A DNA stretch of 64,000 nt from Clostridia bacterium (GTDB lineage: Bacteria > Bacillota > Clostridia > TANB77 > CAG-508): positions 1 to 64,000 of the forward strand of contig JAFXGW010000022.1 of assembly GCA_017536685.1 (NCBI GenBank), read 5' to 3'. Each line of letters starts with the position of its first letter. Position 1 is the stretch's first letter. The notes beneath the pieces are model-generated. The model was not told the origin of the DNA. It worked only from the letters and a program-made list of their open reading frames with translations, and ran no database searches. Shown one piece after another: positions 28,931 through 39,084 of this stretch. The translations under genes and the position numbers were made by a program.

Positions 28931-31900
28931 TTAATCTATTTTTATTTCTCTATTTAAATATAATGAATAAATATAAACCTCTTCAACTTTTTTATTCAAT
29001 GAATCTTCTAATGCTTGTTTGTATATTTTTAATTGATTGTTATATTTTTTTATTAAAATATTTTCATTGCCATCTTCCACAAAATCTGTTTTATAATCAA
29101 TTAATATGATTTTACCATCATCAAAAATTGCATATAAATCTATAATACCTTGAACCAAAATAGTTTCTTCATTTGCCTCTTCAAATAATTCTTTTGCTTT
29201 TATTTTTATACAAAAAGCTTTTTCTTTTTCGATAACATTGGCTTTTCTTAATCTTTCTGCTAATTTTGAATTTAGAAAACTTTGAATTTTAAATAAATTT
29301 ATGCAATTTCCTTCTTCTTTAGAAATTATATTTTTAGCAATTAATTCTTGTTTTAAACATTCTAATTCTTCTTTAGAATATATTTTTTTCAAATCTAATT
29401 TTTGTAAAAACAAATGCATTAATGTTCCTTTTTTACTTGCAGATATTTTTTCTTCCTCTTCCATAAAATTTGGAACAATTTCTGCTATTCCAATTTCTTT
29501 ATTAGTTAACTCAGAAAAATCAATTCCTTCATTTTGCATCTCTTTTATTTTACTTACAGTACTTTTTATTGGTAATTTTGTTGATAAAATATTTTTGTAA
29601 TTCCAATCAAATTCTTTTTCGTATCTTTCGAAATCAGTTTCTTTTTCAAAATCAAATTCTCTTATTTCGATTTCTTTTTCTTCCTCTTTTGAAACTATAT
29701 CTTTCTTAGAATATTCATTAATTTTTATTAATTTTTTCATTTCTTCTGAGCTTAATATAACCAGTTCAATCCAATCTAAATATGAAATATATTTTTTCAA
29801 AATTATAGGATTTAATTTTCCATCTCTAGAATTATATACTTTTAAAATTTCTTTTTTCTTTTCTAATTCTTTTAAATGATCTTTCGATATTCCTGTTATT
29901 ATCAATTTTTCTTTTGCGCGTGTTAATGCAACATAAAGAATTCTCATTTCTTCTGAAATTGCTTCTTCTTTAGTTATTATTTTTATTGCATCTTTAGCAG
30001 AAGTTGAATATTCTATCATTTTTTCATAATTTATATACTGTGGTCCTATTCCTAATTTTTGATGTAATAAAAGATTTGAATTTAAATCCTGCATATTAAT
30101 TTTCTTTGAAGTGCTACATAAAAATACGATTGGAAATTCTAAGCCTTTACTTTTATGAATACTCATTATTCTAACAACATTTTCATTCTCTCCAATAACT
30201 TTTGCTGAAGACATATCACTATTTCCTGATTTCAATCTTTCAACAAACATTATGAAATTAAATAATCCTTTAAAACTTGTTTTTTCATATTCCTTTGCTC
30301 TTTCAAAAAGCATTTTCAAATTAGCTTGTCTTAAAAGACCATTTGGCATTAATCCTACATAATTATAAAAACCTGTATCTATATAAATTTTACTAATTAG
30401 TTCTGATAAACTTAAATATTCTGATTCTTTTTTCCATGTATTTAATTTGTCTAAGAAATTATTTACTTTTTCCTTAAGTTCACCTTCAAGCTCATCTTTT
30501 GCAACTAATAAGCTATTATAAAAATTCCCATCCCTTTTACACAATCTAATTTCTACAATTTCGTTATCATCAAAAGTTCCTATCTCTGAACGAAGTACAG
30601 ATACCAAAGAAATATCATCAATTGGATTATCTAAAATCTTTAATAAACTAATTATTGTTTGGATTTCTATTGTGTCTAAATATTCATTAGAAGAATCAGA
30701 AAATACTGGTATATCATTATTAACAAGCTCTTTTTCATATATTGGAGCAAGTTTAGAAGTTGAACGAAGTAATATTACAATATCTTTATAAGTTACGTCT
30801 CTATAACCTATTTTTTTATCTTTTACTTGAACTTTAGAATCAATAAGTTCTTTAATTCTTTTTACTACAAATTTTGCTTCTATCTGTTCTTTTTCAAGTT
30901 GATTTATAAAATCGTCAAAATCTTCATCAATCTCTTTATCATTTTTTAAAGTATTATCTTTAAATTTTTCAATTTCTTTGTATTTTTCAATCTCTTTATC
31001 ATTTAAATTTTCATTAAATTTCACAGTTTCTTTTTGATTATCAGCAATATCTTCATTCTTCCAAGCCATACCATAATCATCATCTTTTAAATCAATAATA
31101 TCAAGTTCTGCAATATCTAATGAATTTTCATGAGGTTCAAAAGATGCTCCTAAATTCAAATATTCCTCTTCTGTATAATCAATATCTCCTAAATCTTTAC
31201 TCATTATTGTTTTAAATACTTCATTTGTAATTTGAAGAACATTATCTCTACTTCTAAAATTCTTAAAAAGTTGAATCTTTAATCCATCATCATTTCCCTC
31301 TAAATCATATCTATCATATTTATCTAAAAATAATTCTGGGCACGCTTGACGAAATTTGTAAATACTTTGCTTTACATCTCCTACCATAAAAAGATTGTTA
31401 CCACGTGATACTGTTCCTAAAATATATTCTTGAACTTGGTTACTATCTTGATATTCGTCTATTGCAATTTCTTCAAATTTTTCTCTATATTTTTTAGCAA
31501 CATCAGTTCCAACATAATTTCCGTTTTCATCTTTTTTTACTAAAATTTTTAAAGCATAATGTTCAATATCATTAAAATCAATTATGTTTCTTTCTCTTTT
31601 CTTTTTCATAAATTCTTCATCAAAATAAAAAATAACATCTTTTAAAATTTCTAAAATTTCATACATTGCATAGATATCTCTATATGCAGATTCTGAATTA
31701 TAAATTAATGTTTCTTTTATAATTTTCATTAATTTATTCTTTACAGTATCTCTTGCAGATTTTGCTTCATCTTTTGCATCCATTACAATTTTCTTATCTA
31801 TCGGCCATGATTTTAGTTTAATTTCACTTGCATAATCAAACGCTTCATCCCAAGATTTTTCTGTTTTAGTATATAATTCTTTAAAAGTTTCAATATCTGA

Positions 31901-32644
31901 TTCTATTGTTAATTTATATTTTTCTAGCTCATAATATTTTTCAAGTTTATTTCTAACAATTTTTAAGCTATTTATTCCATCGATTATCTCTTCTCTAAGA
32001 TTTTTTATTAATATATCTCCCCAAGCACTTTTAGAAAAATCTTTTTCTTCCATTTGTTCAAACATTCTAACTTTTTCTAAAAGCCATCCTTTTGGAAATG
32101 GAGCACTTTGCATAAATCTATAAATTTTTAAGACAATTTCTTTTAAAGGTTCATCTCCTCTATAACCTGTATATGTATTAACTAATTTAGCAAAATCTTG
32201 ATCTTCATCTTCATATAATTTTTCAAAAACACTTTCTAATACTTCTTGTTTTAAAAGATCTATTTCTTCTTCTGAAGCAATTCTAAAATTTGCTGATAAA
32301 TTAATCTCAAAAAAATTATTTTTTATTACATCTAAACAAAAAGAATGAATTGTGCATATATTTGATTTCCCTAAAAGAACAATTTGTCTTTGCAAATTTT
32401 CATTTTCTGGTTCTTCATCTAACTTTTTATAAATTGCTTCTAATACTCTTTCACGCATTTCAGAAGCTGCTGCATTAGTAAATGTAACAACCAAAAGTTT
32501 ATCAATATCTACTCCATCTTTTAAAATCTTTTGTATAATCCTTTCTACTAAAACCGCAGTTTTACCGCTACCAGCAGCTGCCGCTACTAATATATTTGAA
32601 TCTTTTTTATAAATTGCATCTTGTTGTTCTTTAGTCCAATTCAT
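28931..32644 (-). CDS. addA: ATP-dependent helicase/nuclease subunit A
   Basis: This UvrD-type helicase of about 1237 aa has Walker A AAAGSGKT near residue 25, the DEYQDSNQVQ motif II, GDVKQSIYKFRQACPELF motif III, and a C-terminal RecB-like nuclease module with LIDYKTDFV. AddA with AddB resects double-strand breaks for recombination. I place the start at 32644 (MNWTKEQQDAI), behind AAGGAGCAATT; an in-frame ATG at 32665 lies before that site. No addB is seen beside it, although the two are usually adjacent. The nuclease motif is intact, so it is probably functional, with addB elsewhere. Confidence 0.94.
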   Translation of the reverse strand: MNWTKEQQDAIYKKDSNILVAAAAGSGKTAVLVERIIQKILKDGVDIDKLLVVTFTNAAASEMRERVLEAIYKKLDEEPENENLQRQIVLLGKSNICTIHSFCLDVIKNNFFEINLSANFRIASEEEIDLLKQEVLESVFEKLYEDEDQDFAKLVNTYTGYRGDEPLKEIVLKIYRFMQSAPFPKGWLLEKVRMFEQMEEKDFSKSAWGDILIKNLREEIIDGINSLKIVRNKLEKYYELEKYKLTIESDIETFKELYTKTEKSWDEAFDYASEIKLKSWPIDKKIVMDAKDEAKSARDTVKNKLMKIIKETLIYNSESAYRDIYAMYEILEILKDVIFYFDEEFMKKKRERNIIDFNDIEHYALKILVKKDENGNYVGTDVAKKYREKFEEIAIDEYQDSNQVQEYILGTVSRGNNLFMVGDVKQSIYKFRQACPELFLDKYDRYDLEGNDDGLKIQLFKNFRSRDNVLQITNEVFKTIMSKDLGDIDYTEEEYLNLGASFEPHENSLDIAELDIIDLKDDDYGMAWKNEDIADNQKETVKFNENLNDKEIEKYKEIEKFKDNTLKNDKEIDEDFDDFINQLEKEQIEAKFVVKRIKELIDSKVQVKDKKIGYRDVTYKDIVILLRSTSKLAPIYEKELVNNDIPVFSDSSNEYLDTIEIQTIISLLKILDNPIDDISLVSVLRSEIGTFDDNEIVEIRLCKRDGNFYNSLLVAKDELEGELKEKVNNFLDKLNTWKKESEYLSLSELISKIYIDTGFYNYVGLMPNGLLRQANLKMLFERAKEYEKTSFKGLFNFIMFVERLKSGNSDMSSAKVIGENENVVRIMSIHKSKGLEFPIVFLCSTSKKINMQDLNSNLLLHQKLGIGPQYINYEKMIEYSTSAKDAIKIITKEEAISEEMRILYVALTRAKEKLIITGISKDHLKELEKKKEILKVYNSRDGKLNPIILKKYISYLDWIELVILSSEEMKKLIKINEYSKKDIVSKEEEKEIEIREFDFEKETDFERYEKEFDWNYKNILSTKLPIKSTVSKIKEMQNEGIDFSELTNKEIGIAEIVPNFMEEEEKISASKKGTLMHLFLQKLDLKKIYSKEELECLKQELIAKNIISKEEGNCINLFKIQSFLNSKLAERLRKANVIEKEKAFCIKIKAKELFEEANEETILVQGIIDLYAIFDDGKIILIDYKTDFVEDGNENILIKKYNNQLKIYKQALEDSLNKKVEEVYIYSLYLNREIKID

Positions 32645-32718
32645 AATTGCTCCTTGTATTAACATATTTTCTTAATTTAAAAGATAATCATAATTTAATT
32701 TTCATATTAATCTTTTTT

Positions 32719-32758
32719 TATTATCACATAAATTATTATTTTATTATCACATAAATCT
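32719..32758. repeat. Two direct repeats of TTATTATCACATAAAT
   Basis: A 16-bp AT-rich sequence is repeated about 22 bp apart in the spacer between the metallophosphoesterase gene and addA. It may be an operator for addA or simply a short duplication. Confidence 0.5.
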
Positions 32759-32762
32759 TTTT

Positions 32763-33695
32763 TTATTTATCTTTTAATGTAACGACACAAATTTCTGGTG
32801 GATTAAATATTCTAATTGGTAACTTTGAATAACCAACGCCACCACTTATAATCATTGAAAAATCACTTGTTTCATATCTTCCATATGAATACTTCGGTAG
32901 CCACCCTTGAGGATGTGCATATATTCCTTTAATTATAGGTAATTTCGCTATTCCGCCATGAGTATGTCCCGTTAATGCCAAATCAATACTATACTTATCA
33001 TAAAGTTCAAAATATTCCGGTCTATGAGATAATAATATGGTAAAATTATTTTTGTCTTCCTCTGATATTTCTAAAAATAAATCATTTAAAACAACTTCCA
33101 CTTTATTTTTATTGTTTCCTTCTATATATGCATATTTTTCATGTTTATATAAAGTTGCTGGATCTTGAACTCCTATTAAATTAATTTTTTCTCCATCACT
33201 TTCTAGTATTTGAGTTTTATTATTTAATATTTCAATTCCAATTTTTTCTAAATCTTTTTTGAATTTATTGTTTTCTGGATCATCTAATAGCATCATTTCA
33301 TGATTTCCATATATATAATAAGTATCTGCTATTTTTTTCAATTCTTTCATAAATTTAATTGTTAATTCTTCTATTTGTTTTATCTCTTTATTATTATATA
33401 AATCATTTTGAGAACAATAGTATTCAGCATCTATTAAATCTCCTGTTACACATATTATATTTGGATTTTGATTTTTTATTTTATTTATTATTTTTTCAAG
33501 CTCTATTTCATTTCTTATTGAATGAACATCTGTTATTTGTAGTATTTTATAATTATTAAATTTTTCTGTTATTTTTTTGCTCTGTATTATATATTCTCTT
33601 ACAAAAATATTTTTATTTATAATAATATTAAAAACACAAAAAATAGCTAATAATATTATTATCAATTTTATTGTATTTATGATTTTCTTTCGCAT
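32763..33695 (-). CDS. Membrane-anchored metallophosphoesterase
   Basis: This 310-aa protein has an N-terminal membrane helix (IKLIIILLAIFCVFNIII) and a calcineurin-like phosphoesterase domain with all metal motifs: QITDVHS (about 53), GDLID (about 85), YGNHEM (about 124), LSHRPEY and GHTHGG (about 245). The family includes YkuE-like enzymes and lipid-linked substrate hydrolases, and the substrate here cannot be read from sequence. It is close upstream of addA in transcription order (98-nt gap) but has no obvious functional link to it. Confidence 0.9.
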   Translation of the reverse strand: MRKKIINTIKLIIILLAIFCVFNIIINKNIFVREYIIQSKKITEKFNNYKILQITDVHSIRNEIELEKIINKIKNQNPNIICVTGDLIDAEYYCSQNDLYNNKEIKQIEELTIKFMKELKKIADTYYIYGNHEMMLLDDPENNKFKKDLEKIGIEILNNKTQILESDGEKINLIGVQDPATLYKHEKYAYIEGNNKNKVEVVLNDLFLEISEEDKNNFTILLSHRPEYFELYDKYSIDLALTGHTHGGIAKLPIIKGIYAHPQGWLPKYSYGRYETSDFSMIISGGVGYSKLPIRIFNPPEICVVTLKDK

Positions 33696-33947
33696 TCTTG
33701 ACTCCTATTTGAATATTTATAATCATATTACATTTTGTTAAATTTATCCACATTTTTTATTAATTTATTAAAATTTCTTTTAAGATTTCCACAGTTTATG
33801 AACTTTATGTGCTATATCAAGGTTTTTACACTTTTTCTTGTCTTTATAACACAATTTATCCTGTAAAACTTGCTATTTCTCGATTTATTTTTAATTGTAT
33901 ATCACACAATAATTTGTAAATACTAAATATGTAAGGAGGAAATTACT

Positions 33948-34373
33948 ATGGATGATTTAACAATTTTAAATGAAATACACAAAGGAGTTACTACTGGTAT
34001 GTCTTCTCTTGAAGAAATTTCAAAAAAAACTTCTGATGAAGAATTTAAATCTGAACTTTCAACACAATATAACTCTTATCAAACTACTTTAAACAAAGTA
34101 AACCAAGCTTTTGATGAAATTGGGGAAATACCAGATGATGCTCCTATGGGACAAAAAATTATGGGTTGGACTGGAATTCAGATGAACACAATGAATGATA
34201 CTTCTAATACAAAATTATCTGAACTTTTAATTCAAGGATATGATATGGGGGTTATAAAGGGATTTAAACTTCTAAATCAAAGTCCTGAAGCAACACAAAG
34301 TGTTAAAGATATTTTAAATGGATTTATTAGATTTCAAGAAAATAGCATTAATAGATTAAAGAAGTTTTTATAA
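33948..34373 (+). CDS. Small helical-bundle protein (DUF2383-like)
   Basis: This 141-aa soluble protein is almost wholly helical and shows repeated long amphipathic helices (LNEIHKGVTTGMSSLEEISKK, FIRFQENSINRLKKFL), like ferritin-like DUF2383 proteins. I see no complete metal-ligand set, so an enzymatic role is not claimed. The GTAAGGAGGAAATTACT ribosome binding site is strong. It is one of only two plus-strand genes, diverges from the metallophosphoesterase gene across 252 bp, and ends at a bidirectional terminator shared with the lysozyme gene. Confidence 0.75.
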   Translation: MDDLTILNEIHKGVTTGMSSLEEISKKTSDEEFKSELSTQYNSYQTTLNKVNQAFDEIGEIPDDAPMGQKIMGWTGIQMNTMNDTSNTKLSELLIQGYDMGVIKGFKLLNQSPEATQSVKDILNGFIRFQENSINRLKKFL

Positions 34374-34441
34374 TAATTATTATATTCTATACAAAAAATC
34401 TAATTTTAATTTTCTAAAATTAATTATTGCAAAAGCGAGAA

Positions 34442-34476
34442 AAAAGGATTTAAAGATTAATTCTTTAAATCCTTTT
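34442..34476. terminator. Bidirectional terminator between convergent genes
   Basis: A 15-bp perfect stem (AAAAGGATTTAAAGA / TCTTTAAATCCTTTT) with a 5-nt loop has A/T ends on both sides. It serves both the plus-strand gene ending at 34373 and the lysozyme gene ending at 34575. Confidence 0.88.
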
Positions 34477-34574
34477 AGCTATTAAAACTTTTTCTAACAA
34501 TTAAAATTCAAATTACTTTATTATAACTTTTATTTTGAAAATCCATTTCTTATAACTGCTTATTTAATAGAAAT

Positions 34575-36257
34575 TTATTTAGTTTCTTCTACTGAAATTA
34601 CTTCTATCTCGCTCAAATCACTTTCTCCACCTAATTCTTCAGATGGTGGATTTTCTTCTTGCTTTTTATAATTTGGGTCTTCATTTTGACATTTACTACA
34701 AACACCATCTTCATAATCATGACCTGTAGCTTGTATTGTTTCTGTATCAGTTGCATTACATGTTGGATCCGAACATTTTTTATTAATTATTCCATCTTCT
34801 GTACAAGTAGCATCTGTTTTAGAAACTTCTACCATTGTATGAGTATGTGTTGACGGGATTTGACTATTTTCTGAATCATTTTCTGAAGTATTAGTATTTG
34901 TATTCACATTTTGTTCATTATTAGAATCAGAATTTGTATTAGTGTTAGTATTAGTATTCATATTGGTATTCATATTTTCATTTGCATTTATATTTTCGTT
35001 CTCTTTTAATTTATCAATTTCTTTTGTTTCTTCTTTTTCACAAATTTTACAAATTCTTGTTTTAATACCAATTTCATCTCTTGTTGGTTTTGTTGTTATT
35101 TCCCATTCATCCCAATCATGACCTAATGCTTCTATTGTTTTGTTCTCTTTTTCACCACAAGAGCAAGCCATCACTTTACTGCCTGCTTTTTCACACGTTG
35201 GTGCTTTATAACTATTTTTTACTTCCTCTTTATAATCATGCGTATGTTTTGGTGCCGCAACCGTTCCATAATTAAAATATGCAATATTCATATCTGTCCA
35301 TCCTGATATTCCAGGAACAGTTCCTTTACTTGTATACTGCCACATATTTACATTTCCTGTGTAATCAGTTTGACTTGTATAATGTGCCAACCAAAATTTG
35401 CAATTGAATGAACTTCTAGACATTCTTTTGGTAATATCGTTTTTACTTGCATACATCATCGGTTCATATCCATTTGCTTTAACAAAATTCAAATATGTTA
35501 AGGCATTACTTGTTGCCTGAGCTCCATCAACATTTATACATCTTTTAGCATTAAAATCTTCAAAATCATATACAACTGGATATGTAATACTATATGGAGC
35601 AATTTTCTTAACTACCCACACTGCTTCCTCTAATGCTTCATTTTCATTTATTGCTGTTGAATAAAAATATACACCAACTTTTATTCCATTTGCTATTGCA
35701 CCTTTCATATTTGTTTTAAAATATGCATCTTCATATATTCCACCTGAAGTTTGCCCCCTATATCCAACACGAATAATAGCAAATTCAACACCACTAGCTT
35801 TAACTTGAGCCCAATCAATTTTTCCTTGGTGATGAGATACGTCTATTCCCATAGACTTTTGCCCAACATTTTCAAACATTGTTTGTGCTTGATCCTGAGA
35901 TACTTTATCTCCACCAGTTTTTTTATTAGTCTCAGCGTCCTCTGAAGACTTTACTGAAGACACTTTTGATTTAGGAACTTTAACTTCTTTATCTTCAAAT
36001 TTTACTACTTCTTCATCTTTTTCTTTTAAAGATTCATCAATAGTTGTATCTTGTGCAACAACAACAATCTCTTCTTTAACTTCTAAAACAACTTCTTCTT
36101 ATATGCCAAGATTTTTGGATGTAGCAGAAGTAAGTTCTGTTTTAGTATTTTGTTTATTAAAAAAAATTATTCCAATTAACGCACTCAATATAATAATTTG
36201 TATTAAAATAATTATTAATTTTGTTTTTATTGAAAGATTTTTAATTTTTTCTATCAT
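34575..36257 (-). pseudogene. GH25 lysozyme gene interrupted by an in-frame TAA
   Basis: The initiation site is clear: GAGGTAGATGCAA-ATG at 36257 behind a good promoter. The frame reads a membrane anchor (IKTKLIIILIQIIILSALIGIIFF), then NLGI at codon 52 and TAA at 36101-36099. The same frame then runs on without another stop for 507 codons. The downstream part holds a GH25 muramidase domain (GIDVSHHQG, YPVVYDFEDF catalytic acids, NVNMWQYTSKGTVPGI) and two Cys-rich GHDW/CSCG-type repeats around an Asn/Thr repeat. A single GAA-to-TAA or CAA-to-TAA change would explain the break. It could be a recent pseudogene, a sequencing error, or a stop that is read through. Internal restarts near 35963 or 35878 would lack the export anchor. 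Confidence 0.85.
34889..35002. repeat. Degenerate hexamer repeat coding for Asn/Thr-rich linker
   Basis: Repeated ATTAGT / ATTCAT / ATTTGT-type hexamers encode an N-T/N-M dipeptide run (NMNTNMNTNTNTNTN...) between the two Cys-rich modules of the lysozyme gene. Such simple repeats change length easily. Confidence 0.7.
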
Positions 36258-36278
36258 TTGCATCTACCTCGCATAAAT

Positions 36279-36308
36279 ATTATATCTTATATATATCATC
36301 ATGGTCAA
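36279..36308 (-). promoter_or_regulatory. Sigma-A promoter of the interrupted lysozyme gene
   Basis: The reverse strand has TTGACC (36308-36303), an 18-nt spacer and TATAAT (36284-36279), about 21 nt before the start. An intact promoter suggests that gene loss, if real, is recent. Confidence 0.7.
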
Positions 36309-36464
36309 GTCCAGATTATTGCAATCATAAAATATACTCATATTTCAATTCACATTTAAACTCCTGTCATAATTCATTCTCCAAAAATTATTATATTCTC
36401 AGTAATTGCATAAAATTTATCAAACAATATAGTTTATTTCAATGACAATCAAATTAACAATATA

Positions 36465-36502
36465 AAAAGCATTTTATCTTTAATAATCGACAAAATGCTT
36501 TT
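36465..36502 (-). terminator. Terminator of the pheST operon
   Basis: AAAAGCATTTT (36502-36492, reverse) pairs with AAAATGCTTTT (36475-36465) and is followed by a short T-run. It lies just after the pheT stop. Confidence 0.8.
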
Positions 36503-36520
36503 ACGATATTTAGTACTTTT

Positions 36521-38890
36521 CTATTTTCTTAGTTCAGCTTTTAAATTTTTCTCTAAAGCTTCAATAACTTTTTCTAGAATTGGATTAATTTCTTCATCTG
36601 TTAATGTTTTTGTATTTGATCCAAAAGTTAAAGAATAAGCCATACTTTTCTTATCACCTAAAGCTTCGCTTGTATAAACATCAAATAATTTTGAACTTAC
36701 TAAAAGGTTTCCAGCAGCTTTTTTGATAACTTTTGCTACTTCATCAGAAGTAATATTTTTATCTAAAGTAACTGCTATATCTTTGTTTACTGTAGGATAA
36801 ATAGAAATTTCTTTAAATTTCATTTTTCCAACTTTTTTAGCTAATAATTTATCTAAATTGATTTCTAAAACATAAACTGCATCTTTAGAAATTTCTGGAT
36901 GTATTCTACCAATTACACCTACAACTTCACCATTTACATTAATTTCAGCTACTTGTCCTGGATGAAATTCTTGTAAAGCCTGTTTTGGAAGTACAAAACT
37001 ATATCTATTTCCATATCCTAAATAATCTAATACCTCTTCAGCAACACCTTTTATAATATAGAAATCAACTTGTTTTTTATTATTTAATCCTAAATAATAT
37101 TCTCCTGTCATTAATGCACATAATTTTTTATCTTCTCCACGTACCTCTTCTCTTTTCCAGAATCCTTTTCCAATTTCATATATACAAACATCTTTTGTAT
37201 AATGTGCTTTATTATATTCATAAATTTTATAAAGTGATGGAATTAAACTATATCTTAAAGTATTTCTTTCTTCAGTCATTGGATCTAATAATTTTAATTC
37301 TTCAAAGCTGTCATTTGTATATTTATGAACATCTTTATCATTTATTAAAATATAAGATAATGTTTCATTTAATCCTAAAGAGATCATTTTATTTCTAATT
37401 TCTCTATCAGTTTTATCAACATACCCTAATTTCATTGGAACAACTGGTAATTTTCCTTGGATATTATTAACTCCATAAATTCTTCCAACCTCTTCAATTA
37501 AATCTTCTTTGATTGAAATATCTATTCTTCTTGTTGGAACAGTTACTGTAATAACATCTCCATTTACAGCCGTCTTAAATGCTAATTTTCTAAACACATC
37601 TAAAGTTTCTTCTAAAGATATATTTGTTCCAAGTAAATTATTGATATCAGTTACTTTAATATCAACTTTCTTTTCTTCTTTATTAGCTACATCGTATACA
37701 ACTTTTCCAGTTTGGATAGTAGCACCTGCATATTCTTCTAATAATTTAACAGCTCTTTCCATAGCCATATATGTTCTATTTGGATCTAATCCTTTTTCAA
37801 AACGGTTACTTGCTTCACTTCTAACTATCTTTTTAGATGTTTTTCTAACTCTTACTGAGTTGAATATAGCAGCTTCTATTAAAACATTTTTTGTTGTTTC
37901 TTCTATTTCTGTATCTAATCCACCCATTACACCAGCAAGACCTATTGCTCTTTTTCCATCAGAAATTACTATATCTGTTTCTTCTAAAGTTCTTTCAATT
38001 CCATCTAAAGTTGTTAATTTTTCACCTGGAGCTGCCATTCTTGTTTCAATAACATTTCCTAATCTATCTGCGTCATAGAAATGAAGTGGTTGACCACATT
38101 CAATCATAACATAGTTACTGATATCAACGACATTGTTAATAGGTCTAATTCCACATGCAATAAGTCTATTTTTTATAAAATCTGGAGATTCTTTTATTGT
38201 TACATTTAATGCTTTTCTAGCTATAAATAATGAACAGTTTTCTGTATTTACTTTTACTTCAAAAGAATTATTTAAATTTTCTCCTGATTCTCCATGAGAT
38301 AAATCTAATTCTTTTACTGGATTATCATAAATAGCTCCAACTTCATATGCTAATCCTAGCATACTTAATAAGTCTCCTCTATTTGCTGTTAATTCAATAT
38401 CTATAATTTCATCATCTAATTTTAAATATTCAATTGGGTCTTTTCCAACTGGAGCATCTTCTGGTAATATATGAATTCCATTTTTATCTTCTTCTGATAA
38501 ATATTTTTTATCTAATCCAATCTCATATAATGCACAAATCATACCATTTGATTCTTGCCCTCTTATAATACCTTTTTTTATTGTTATTTCTGGAAGTTCT
38601 GCTCCAGCTTGAGCTACAATAACTTTTATTCCGGCTTTTACATTTTTAGCTCCACAAACTATATTTAAAACTTCATTTCCAATATCAACTTTGCAACAAT
38701 GTAAGTGGTCTGAATCTGGATGGTCAACACATTCTAAAACTTTACCAATAATAAGTTTTGTTGATGGAATTAATTTTTGTGCCAAATCATATTCATTACC
38801 AACTCTAGTTAAATCTTCTGCTAAAGTTTTGATATCTAAATTTTCATCTATATTTACATAATCTTTTAAGAAATTTTTACTTAATATCAT
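36521..38890 (-). CDS. pheT: Phenylalanine-tRNA ligase beta subunit
   Basis: This 789-aa protein has the usual domain order: the tRNA-binding EMAP-like domain (about 40-150, CVDHPDSDHLHCCKVDIG), the B3/B4 editing region (about 210-380, MAAPGEKLTTLDGIERTL), B5, the catalytic-like core, and the C-terminal FDX-ACB domain (KEISIYPTVNKDIAVTL). It charges tRNA-Phe as an alpha2-beta2 complex with PheS and edits Tyr-tRNA-Phe. It is separated from pheS by a 194-bp spacer that holds hairpin element C, and it is controlled with pheS by the upstream T-box. Confidence 0.97.
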   Translation of the reverse strand: MILSKNFLKDYVNIDENLDIKTLAEDLTRVGNEYDLAQKLIPSTKLIIGKVLECVDHPDSDHLHCCKVDIGNEVLNIVCGAKNVKAGIKVIVAQAGAELPEITIKKGIIRGQESNGMICALYEIGLDKKYLSEEDKNGIHILPEDAPVGKDPIEYLKLDDEIIDIELTANRGDLLSMLGLAYEVGAIYDNPVKELDLSHGESGENLNNSFEVKVNTENCSLFIARKALNVTIKESPDFIKNRLIACGIRPINNVVDISNYVMIECGQPLHFYDADRLGNVIETRMAAPGEKLTTLDGIERTLEETDIVISDGKRAIGLAGVMGGLDTEIEETTKNVLIEAAIFNSVRVRKTSKKIVRSEASNRFEKGLDPNRTYMAMERAVKLLEEYAGATIQTGKVVYDVANKEEKKVDIKVTDINNLLGTNISLEETLDVFRKLAFKTAVNGDVITVTVPTRRIDISIKEDLIEEVGRIYGVNNIQGKLPVVPMKLGYVDKTDREIRNKMISLGLNETLSYILINDKDVHKYTNDSFEELKLLDPMTEERNTLRYSLIPSLYKIYEYNKAHYTKDVCIYEIGKGFWKREEVRGEDKKLCALMTGEYYLGLNNKKQVDFYIIKGVAEEVLDYLGYGNRYSFVLPKQALQEFHPGQVAEINVNGEVVGVIGRIHPEISKDAVYVLEINLDKLLAKKVGKMKFKEISIYPTVNKDIAVTLDKNITSDEVAKVIKKAAGNLLVSSKLFDVYTSEALGDKKSMAYSLTFGSNTKTLTDEEINPILEKVIEALEKNLKAELRK

Positions 38891-38968
38891 TTTAATTTTC
38901 CTCTTTCTTTTTTATTTATATCCAACATGTTTGAAAAAGAATTGTAACTCAATTTCAAACTCACAATT

Positions 38969-39084
38969 TTGAAAATAAACAAGTATTGCTAGGCAAAATT
39001 TAATATAAAAATGAAGATGTACTTTGTGTACTTCGAATTTTTATATTAAATTTTAACAACGCAAGACGATGTTTAGTTTCGAAA
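38969..39084 (-). repeat. Dispersed hairpin element, copy C (pheS-pheT spacer)
   Basis: Right after the pheS stop the transcript carries ATCGTCTTGCGTTGTT, matching the block in copies A and B. The inner stem is AATTTAATATAAAAAT / ATTTTTATATTAAATT, the tip GTAC-ACAAA-GTAC, and the outer arm AAACTAAACA pairs with TGTTTATTTT. The fold is shared with the ribosomal-operon copies although most paired bases differ. An additional AATTGT...ACAATT hairpin enclosing GAGTT-like strands lies at about 38942-38970. Confidence 0.75.

Noticed and set aside
28931-32644. AddA as a helicase of a defence system.
   Set aside because: Its full UvrD-like and RecB nuclease layout matches housekeeping AddA; no defence partner genes are adjacent.
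33744-33752. A perfect DnaA-box-like TTATCCACA in an AT-rich gap, suggesting an origin.
   Set aside because: It is a single copy, without a cluster of boxes or dnaA/dnaN nearby, so no origin can be claimed.
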